This document shows, in pieces, positions 1 to 3,822 of a DNA stretch of 6,088 bases (positions are counted from its first letter, which is position 1; each line of letters begins with the position of its first letter). A program made the translations under genes and the position numbers. The notes beneath the pieces are model-generated. The model was not told where the DNA came from. It searched no databases and saw nothing but the letters and a program-made list of their open reading frames with translations. The stretch comes from Aalborgiella sp031390045 (lineage in GTDB: Bacteria > Pseudomonadota > Gammaproteobacteria > Burkholderiales > Burkholderiaceae_C): positions 1 through 6,088 of the forward strand of contig JANMTB010000152.1 of NCBI GenBank assembly GCA_031390045.1. The letters run 5' to 3'.

Positions 1-297
1 CGCACCGCCGTATTTTGAAGCCTGTGCACGCATGGCATCACAAGTCGCCGCAACATCAGGCACACCCAAGGCGACATGACCATAAGCGGTGCCTAACTCA
101 TAGCTTTCGACGCCGTGGTTATAAGTCAGTTCGATTTCGGCATGTTCAGGGTTGCTGCCGTAGCCTAAAAAAGCCAAGCTGTATTTGTACTCGGTGTTTT
201 CAGAAGTTCGTAGCAATTTCATACCCAGCACGTGGGTATAAAAGTCGATAGAGCGCTGAAGGTTGCCAACGCGAAGCATGGTGTGTAGAAATCTCAT
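1..297 (-). CDS. gloA: Glyoxalase I (lactoylglutathione lyase), 3' part missing
   Basis: Cytosolic metalloenzyme that isomerises the hemithioacetal of methylglyoxal and glutathione to S-lactoylglutathione, the first step of methylglyoxal detoxification. The 99 visible residues start MRFLHTMLRV and continue RSIDFYTHVLGMKLLR and TSENTEYKYSLAFLGYG, a near match to Escherichia coli GloA as I recall it. Three of the four family metal ligands are visible at the expected positions: His5, Glu56 (in EIELTYN) and His74 (in AYGHVALG). The fourth, a C-terminal Glu near residue 122, lies beyond the window edge. The family is about 130-140 residues, so roughly 30-40 residues are missing. The ATG whose complement is at 295-297 gives the canonical N-terminus, although no good Shine-Dalgarno sequence precedes it. 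The closeness to the E. coli enzyme suggests the Ni/Co-dependent class; that is inference. It is divergent from the HNH gene. Confidence 0.97.
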   Translation of the reverse strand, partial: MRFLHTMLRVGNLQRSIDFYTHVLGMKLLRTSENTEYKYSLAFLGYGSNPEHAEIELTYNHGVESYELGTAYGHVALGVPDVAATCDAMRAQASKYGGA

Positions 298-354
298 GGA
301 TGCTATTGTGACGTGATTTGAGGGGTGTTCACAAGCCCTTTAAAAACGATGCAT

Positions 355-367
355 TGAAACGGTTTCA
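355..367. promoter_or_regulatory. Palindrome resembling a LacI/GalR-family operator
   Basis: TGAAAC-G-GTTTCA is a perfect 6+6 inverted repeat with a one-base centre in the spacer between gloA and the HNH gene. Its half-sites resemble those bound by LacI/GalR-family repressors, which usually have a central CG. The odd-length centre is atypical, and no such regulator is encoded in the window. It overlaps a possible -35 hexamer, TTGAAA at 354-359, which pairs with CATAAT at 379-384 over a long 19-base spacer. A chance palindrome is quite possible. Confidence 0.25.
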
Positions 368-442
368 CAGAGATAGTTCATAATAGTTACTGATGTTTCC
401 ATGTTTAGTTTGATACTAGTTCGATCTTGGTTTCTGATTTCT

Positions 443-451
443 TGCTATAAG
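443..451 (+). promoter_or_regulatory. Extended -10 promoter for the HNH-hydrolase unit
   Basis: TGCTATAAG combines the TGn extension (443-445) with a 5-of-6 match to TATAAT (446-451). No good -35 hexamer lies 16-18 bases upstream, which extended -10 promoters can tolerate. Transcription would start near 457-458 and give a leader of only about 14 bases, just long enough to contain the GGAGG ribosome-binding site. Called from the sequence pattern only. Confidence 0.4.
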
Positions 452-460
452 CAGATGTTC

Positions 461-465
461 GGAGG
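461..465 (+). promoter_or_regulatory. Ribosome-binding site that fixes the TTG start of the HNH gene
   Basis: GGAGG, a strong anti-16S match, ends 5 bases before the TTG at 471. No ATG exists in this frame near the 5' end, and the conserved-looking N-terminal part begins right after the TTG, so this site decides the start codon. Confidence 0.8.
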
Positions 466-470
466 TAATT

Positions 471-1028
471 TTGAAAGTTTTGAAATTGTCGGCTCAAGGG
501 CTGCCCCAGTCTTGGATTTCGCTGGAAGAAGCGGTGATTCACTATGCCTGCAAAGACGTTAGGTGGGAGTCCGGCGGCCAAGTGGCGGTGTACCATGGCG
601 GGCACAACGCCATTACGGGTGAGCAATCCATCATCACTGTGAACAGCATCATCGGTACGCGTGGTGTGCCAAAAAACAACCCGTTTTTGTCTAAGCCTGG
701 CTTAACCAACGGCAAGCTCTTCATACGCGACCGCAATGTTTGCGCCTATTGCGGCAGTCGCTTTTACGAGCAAGAATTGACGCGTGAACATATCATTCCC
801 TTCGCTCAAAACGGTATTGACACTTGGATGAATGTCGTTACCGCATGTCGTGGCTGTAACCATCGCAAAAGTAGCCGTACCCCTGAGCAAGCCAATATGC
901 CTTTGCTGTACGCGCCCTATGTGCCGAGCTTGTGGGAAGATTTTATTCTGCGAAATAGGCGCATCTTGGCAGATCAGATGGAATTTTTAATGGCGCATGT
1001 GCCAAAAACATCGCGCTTATCGGGTTGA
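471..1028 (+). CDS. HNH endonuclease family protein
   Basis: A 185-residue single-domain protein of the HNH nuclease superfamily (McrA-like), probably cytosolic and DNA-binding; its substrate is unknown. A zinc-ribbon pair is visible as C91-x2-C94 (NVCAYCG) and C126-x2-C129 (TACRGCN). The beta-beta-alpha metal core between and after them has EHIIP with His107, WMNVV with Asn121, and N130-H131 followed by RK. Glu106 stands where many family members have Asp. The first 80 residues, with the PQSWISLEEA segment, form an N-terminal region outside the HNH core, and the end (MPLLYAPYVPSLWEDFILRNRR, residues 143-164) looks strongly conserved. I recognise this architecture as a common chromosomal family in beta- and gammaproteobacteria with no assigned role. 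Translation starts at TTG behind a strong GGAGG. A 27-base gap to the hydrolase suggests co-transcription. There are no restriction-methylation partner genes here, so a defence role is not supported by context. Confidence 0.9.
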   Translation: MKVLKLSAQGLPQSWISLEEAVIHYACKDVRWESGGQVAVYHGGHNAITGEQSIITVNSIIGTRGVPKNNPFLSKPGLTNGKLFIRDRNVCAYCGSRFYEQELTREHIIPFAQNGIDTWMNVVTACRGCNHRKSSRTPEQANMPLLYAPYVPSLWEDFILRNRRILADQMEFLMAHVPKTSRLSG

Positions 1029-1043
1029 TGGTTTGAAAAAATT

Positions 1044-1049
1044 AAAGGA
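1044..1049 (+). promoter_or_regulatory. Ribosome-binding site that chooses between two hydrolase starts
   Basis: AAAGGA abuts the ATG at 1050 with no spacer but sits 6 bases before the in-frame ATG at 1056. Normal spacing therefore favours the second ATG. Confidence 0.65.
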
Positions 1050-1055
1050 ATGCGT

Positions 1056-1907
1056 ATGACAACATGGGATGCTGCAGCGCTGGACAAACTTTACAACAAC
1101 CGCTTGCTGGTACCAGACTGCATGGAGACTTTGCAGCGATGGACACAAGACTCTGCGGCCGTTCGGCAATCGGCTATTTGTCAGGTTGATGTGAAATATG
1201 GAGAGGGTGCAAACGAAAACTTGGATATTTTTCCTTGCACAACTGCACATGCACCTGTGCTGATTTTCATCCATGGTGGATATTGGCGCTCACTTGACAA
1301 ATCAGACCAGTCATTTATCGCCCCGGCTTTTACACGGCAAGGCAGTTGTGTTGTGGTTCCCAACTACAGTCTGTGCCCTGCTGTCACGGTGTCAGACATC
1401 GTTTTACAACTCGTCAAAGCCGTGTCTTGGGTGTACAAAAACATTGAAAAATATGGTGGCGACCATAGGCGCATCACCGTAGCTGGTCACTCGGCTGGTG
1501 GCCATTTGACAGCCATGATGATGAGTTGCTTGTGGCCAAGTTATGACAAAAATTTACCAATGGATGTCGTGAAAAATGCGCTGTCGATTTCTGGTTTGTT
1601 TGAGCTGGAAACACCCATGCACAGCCCGTATTTGCAAGATTCGTTGCATCTCACACCTGAGGAAGTTAATCGCATCAGCCCAGCGTGGATGCCAGCACCC
1701 ACTTGGGGCAAGCTTTACAGTGTGGTCGGTGCAGATGAGTCGATTGAATTTTTACGCCATGCGCAATTGATTCAAGATGCTTGGGGTAAAACGACGGTGC
1801 CGGGGTGCGAGCAACTGCTGGGTTTGAACCATTTCAGCATCCTTGAAACGCTGTGCCAGCCTAGGCACAGGCTGCATCAGCTTGCCGTAGAACTCTTGCA
1901 CCATTGA
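1056..1907 (+). CDS. Alpha/beta hydrolase, arylformamidase-like serine esterase
   Basis: A 283-residue cytosolic alpha/beta-fold hydrolase; no signal peptide is seen. From the ATG at 1056, the oxyanion-hole motif HGGYW is at 73-77, the nucleophile elbow G-H-S-A-G-G is at 144-149 with Ser146, the probable acid Asp227 is in VVGADES, and the catalytic His259 is in GLNHFS. The HGGYW signature, the SGLFELE segment and the LTPEEVNRISP stretch resemble animal arylformamidase (kynurenine formamidase, AFMID), which hydrolyses N-formylkynurenine. Bacterial KynB belongs to an unrelated metal-dependent fold, and no other tryptophan-degradation gene is present, so the substrate stays open: a formamidase or a carboxylesterase are both possible. 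ATG 1056 is preferred to ATG 1050 (two extra residues) on ribosome-binding-site spacing. It is second in the unit with the HNH gene and converges on guaC. Confidence 0.9.
   Translation: MTTWDAAALDKLYNNRLLVPDCMETLQRWTQDSAAVRQSAICQVDVKYGEGANENLDIFPCTTAHAPVLIFIHGGYWRSLDKSDQSFIAPAFTRQGSCVVVPNYSLCPAVTVSDIVLQLVKAVSWVYKNIEKYGGDHRRITVAGHSAGGHLTAMMMSCLWPSYDKNLPMDVVKNALSISGLFELETPMHSPYLQDSLHLTPEEVNRISPAWMPAPTWGKLYSVVGADESIEFLRHAQLIQDAWGKTTVPGCEQLLGLNHFSILETLCQPRHRLHQLAVELLHH
1851..1870. repeat. Perfect 7-bp inverted repeat at the 3' end of the hydrolase gene
   Basis: CTGTGCC, the 6-base loop AGCCTA, then GGCACAG form a perfect GC-rich hairpin inside the last 20 codons. A second small stem, GCTG-CAT-CAGC, follows directly at 1871-1881. 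No T-tract follows, so it does not fit an intrinsic terminator on either strand. It may be incidental or may protect the transcript 3' end. Confidence 0.4.
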
Positions 1908-1908
1908 A

Positions 1909-1934
1909 GCTGCAGATGTAGCAGCAATTTCTTG
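1909..1934 (+). terminator. Weak stem-loop in the convergent gap after the hydrolase gene
   Basis: GCTGC (1909-1913) and GCAGC (1921-1925) pair around a 7-base loop, followed by AATTTCTTG. The stem is only 5 bp and the T-run is broken, so this is at best a weak rho-independent terminator. It occupies most of the 33 bases between the converging hydrolase and guaC stop codons, and no better candidate exists there. Confidence 0.3.
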
Positions 1935-1940
1935 TAGGGC

Positions 1941-2918
1941 TTACATCAACAAATGCTCGCCCGCGTTGTCACCGCCCAGCAATACATAGTTGACCTTGCG
2001 AATATCGAGTAATTTTTTGCCACCTGAATAGCTGATCGAGCTTTGCACATCTTGCTCCATCTCAATCAAGGTGTCTTTCAACGTGCCTTTAATGGGTTCT
2101 AAGATGCGTTTACCTTCGACGTGCTTGTATTCGCCTTTGTTGAAATCTGACGCGCTACCGTAATATTCTTTGTAGAGTTTGCCATCCACTTCAACGGTGG
2201 TGCCGGGGCTTTCTTCCAAGCCAGCCAGCATCGAACCAATCATCACCATCGTCGCACCAAAACGAATCGACTTGGCGATGTCGCCGTGCTCGCGAATCCC
2301 GCCATCGGCGATGATGGGCTTGGTCGCCACACGGGCGCACCACTTGAGCGCGCTGAGTTGCCAGCCGCCTGTACCAAAACCTGTTTTCAAGCGCGTGATA
2401 CAAACTTTGCCTGGTCCGATACCCACTTTGGTCGCGTCAGCGCCCCAGTTTTCTAGGTCAATGATGCCTTCAGGCGTACCCACATTGCCGGCAATGATGA
2501 ATGACTTGGGCAGCTTTTCTTTCAAATATCCAATCATATTTTTAACGCTGTCCGCATGGCCGTGGGCGATGTCTATGGTGATGTAATCGGGTGCTAAGTC
2601 TTGCGCTTTGAGTTGATCAACGGTCTCGTAGTCTGCTTGCTTCACACCCAGAGAAATGGAGGAGAAAACGCCAGCAGCACGCATGTCTTTGACGAATTGG
2701 ATATTATCCAGATCAAAGCGATGCATCACGTAAAAATAGCCATTTTTTGCCAGCCAAATGCAAATCGGCATATTGATGACTGTTTTCATATTCGCGGGGA
2801 CGACCGGAATACGGAATGTGCGTCCACCTAGCTCGATGCCAGCATCGCACTCAGAGCGGCTTTCTACACGGCATTTCCGAGGCAAAAGCAGTACGTTCTC
2901 GTAATCAAATATTTCCAC
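1941..2918 (-). CDS. guaC: GMP reductase, Gram-positive type
   Basis: Cytosolic enzyme of the IMPDH/GMPR TIM-barrel family. It deaminates GMP reductively with NADPH to IMP and ammonia, returning guanine nucleotides to the purine pool. The 325-residue product shows VVPANMKTV (39-47), ITIDIAHGHADS (113-124), AGNVGTPE (143-150), the active-site loop GIGPGKVCITR with catalytic Cys173, the phosphate-binding segment ADGGIREHGD (204-213), MIGSM (226-230) and YYGSAS (252-257). It has no CBS pair, and the length is far below IMP dehydrogenase (about 490), which supports GMPR over IMPDH. It resembles Bacillus subtilis GuaC (326 residues) along its length more than the roughly 347-residue enterobacterial enzyme. 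The start is GTG at 2916-2918, with AAGGA 8 bases upstream. A terminator upstream isolates it from the preceding leftward gene, so it needs its own promoter. Confidence 0.96.
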   Translation of the reverse strand: MEIFDYENVLLLPRKCRVESRSECDAGIELGGRTFRIPVVPANMKTVINMPICIWLAKNGYFYVMHRFDLDNIQFVKDMRAAGVFSSISLGVKQADYETVDQLKAQDLAPDYITIDIAHGHADSVKNMIGYLKEKLPKSFIIAGNVGTPEGIIDLENWGADATKVGIGPGKVCITRLKTGFGTGGWQLSALKWCARVATKPIIADGGIREHGDIAKSIRFGATMVMIGSMLAGLEESPGTTVEVDGKLYKEYYGSASDFNKGEYKHVEGKRILEPIKGTLKDTLIEMEQDVQSSISYSGGKKLLDIRKVNYVLLGGDNAGEHLLM

Positions 2919-2926
2919 AGTAGTCG

Positions 2927-2931
2927 TCCTT
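2927..2931 (-). promoter_or_regulatory. Ribosome-binding site supporting the GTG start of guaC
   Basis: On the minus strand AAGGA lies 8 bases before the GTG start. The GTG-initiated product begins MEIFDYENVLLLP, matching the family N-terminus, which supports the GTG without an upstream extension. I see no convincing -35/-10 pair for guaC in the AT-rich stretch 2932-2981. Confidence 0.7.
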
Positions 2932-2981
2932 CAAATCAATGAATCAAAGTAATTTTCAAAAAATCACAAAAAGTACAGGCG

Positions 2982-3013
2982 AAAAAAACCGAGCCACAAA
3001 TACATGGGCCCGG
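2982..3013 (-). terminator. Rho-independent terminator of the secreted-protein gene
   Basis: Read on the minus strand, CCGGGCC (3007-3013) pairs with GGCTCGG (2989-2995) across an 11-base loop. This gives a 7-bp GC-rich stem with one G-U wobble, and one more A-U pair is possible at the base. Seven T residues follow directly (2982-2988). It lies about 65 bases past the stop of the leftward gene ending at 3079 and about 63 bases before the guaC start, so it separates the two transcripts. Confidence 0.85.
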
Positions 3014-3078
3014 TAATTGATTCTACTAGCTTCAGCAATGAGCTGCTTAAATAATTTCCAAGCTGCAAAAATTCATAA

Positions 3079-3771
3079 TTATTTAAGCTCAATGCATAAC
3101 GACTGCGCAGCTGCCAAGATTTGGCCTTTGTCGTCTTGCACCCAACCAAACACACGTAAATTATCAGGATTAACACCAGCAGGAATGCTAAGGGGTCTAC
3201 GGGTCAATATCACTTGCTTTTCGTTCTTTTTCCTTGAAATCGGCGCTACTTGCCAGCTCTCAACCAGCATATTTCTGACTAGGTTACGTTCAATCGGGCT
3301 GTCAGCCGTGCCTTTAGGGATGGCTTCTGTTAAGAGCAATACTGCAGTTAAGTTTTTGGAGGAGGTAAAATTTTTTGGAAATTGCTTCAGTTCTATCGAC
3401 GAACCAATATAGCCCGCTACAGCCAAACCATGTGCCACTCGGATGCTGTAGCCCGAACTTGCAACGGTTGTTTTGACGATTTGCTGAGTTTTGGGTAAAG
3501 GGATTTTCAGATTTTCAAGCCTAAGTGAAGCATCCTGATTCGCAGCGGCAGACAAAGGCGCATCTTCGCCCGCTGGACTAGGCGCTAGCCAATCAAGCGT
3601 AGTGCCCAATTTGCTAGTAAGCACTGGCTTGGTCCAACAAGCCTCGCAATCCGCGTTGGTAAAACGCTCTGAAATTGACTTCACTGCCACGGTTTGGTCG
3701 CTGGAGCAGGAAGATTGCGCGGCAATTTGGGTGGCTTGCAGTGCAAAAAGTAGCAGTAGAAAATATTTCAT
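3079..3771 (-). CDS. Secreted protein of unknown function with a CxxC motif
   Basis: A 230-residue protein I cannot assign to a named family. Residues 1-19 are a typical Sec signal peptide: MKYF, a leucine-rich core, then QIAAQ with probable cleavage near residue 18-19, so the mature protein should be periplasmic or secreted. Four cysteines are present: Cys22 close to the mature N-terminus, Cys42 and Cys45 in NADCEACW, and Cys226 near the C-terminus. The pattern ERFTNADCEACW, with a late VFGWVQDDKGQILAAA strand (207-222), recalls periplasmic thioredoxin-fold proteins such as the DUF1223 and Omp28-like groups; this is inference from pattern only. Cys22 is not in a clear lipobox, so a lipoprotein is unlikely. 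The ATG at 3771 gives a proper signal peptide but has no strong Shine-Dalgarno. The gene is monocistronic, ended by the terminator at 2982-3013 and divergent from the helicase gene. Confidence 0.8.
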   Translation of the reverse strand: MKYFLLLLFALQATQIAAQSSCSSDQTVAVKSISERFTNADCEACWTKPVLTSKLGTTLDWLAPSPAGEDAPLSAAANQDASLRLENLKIPLPKTQQIVKTTVASSGYSIRVAHGLAVAGYIGSSIELKQFPKNFTSSKNLTAVLLLTEAIPKGTADSPIERNLVRNMLVESWQVAPISRKKNEKQVILTRRPLSIPAGVNPDNLRVFGWVQDDKGQILAAAQSLCIELK

Positions 3772-3822
3772 AGTTACAAACGTTTAGGGTTCAGACGCTC
3801 TGCAGAGTTTCTACAATGGCTT

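Noticed and set aside
15..251. A plus-strand 78-codon reading frame at the left edge
   Set aside because: It is antisense to gloA, which has family metal ligands at the expected positions. The opposing product is rich in Arg, His and Ser with no domain.
471..1028. The HNH gene as part of a defence or restriction system
   Set aside because: No methyltransferase, helicase-nuclease partner, toxin or mobile-element gene is adjacent. The next genes are a hydrolase and guaC, so context gives no support.
2179..2586. A 135-codon plus-strand reading frame within guaC
   Set aside because: It lies wholly antisense to a well-conserved enzyme, with a proline- and serine-rich product typical of a complementary-strand frame.
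1941..2918. Annotation as IMP dehydrogenase
   Set aside because: The product is 325 residues with no CBS pair and has the GMP-reductase version of the active-site loop and C-terminus.
2964..3176. A 70-codon minus-strand reading frame with a hydrophobic N-terminus in the guaC upstream region
   Set aside because: It overlaps the 3' end of the secreted-protein gene in another frame, runs through the terminator stem-loop and T-tract, and has no recognisable domain.
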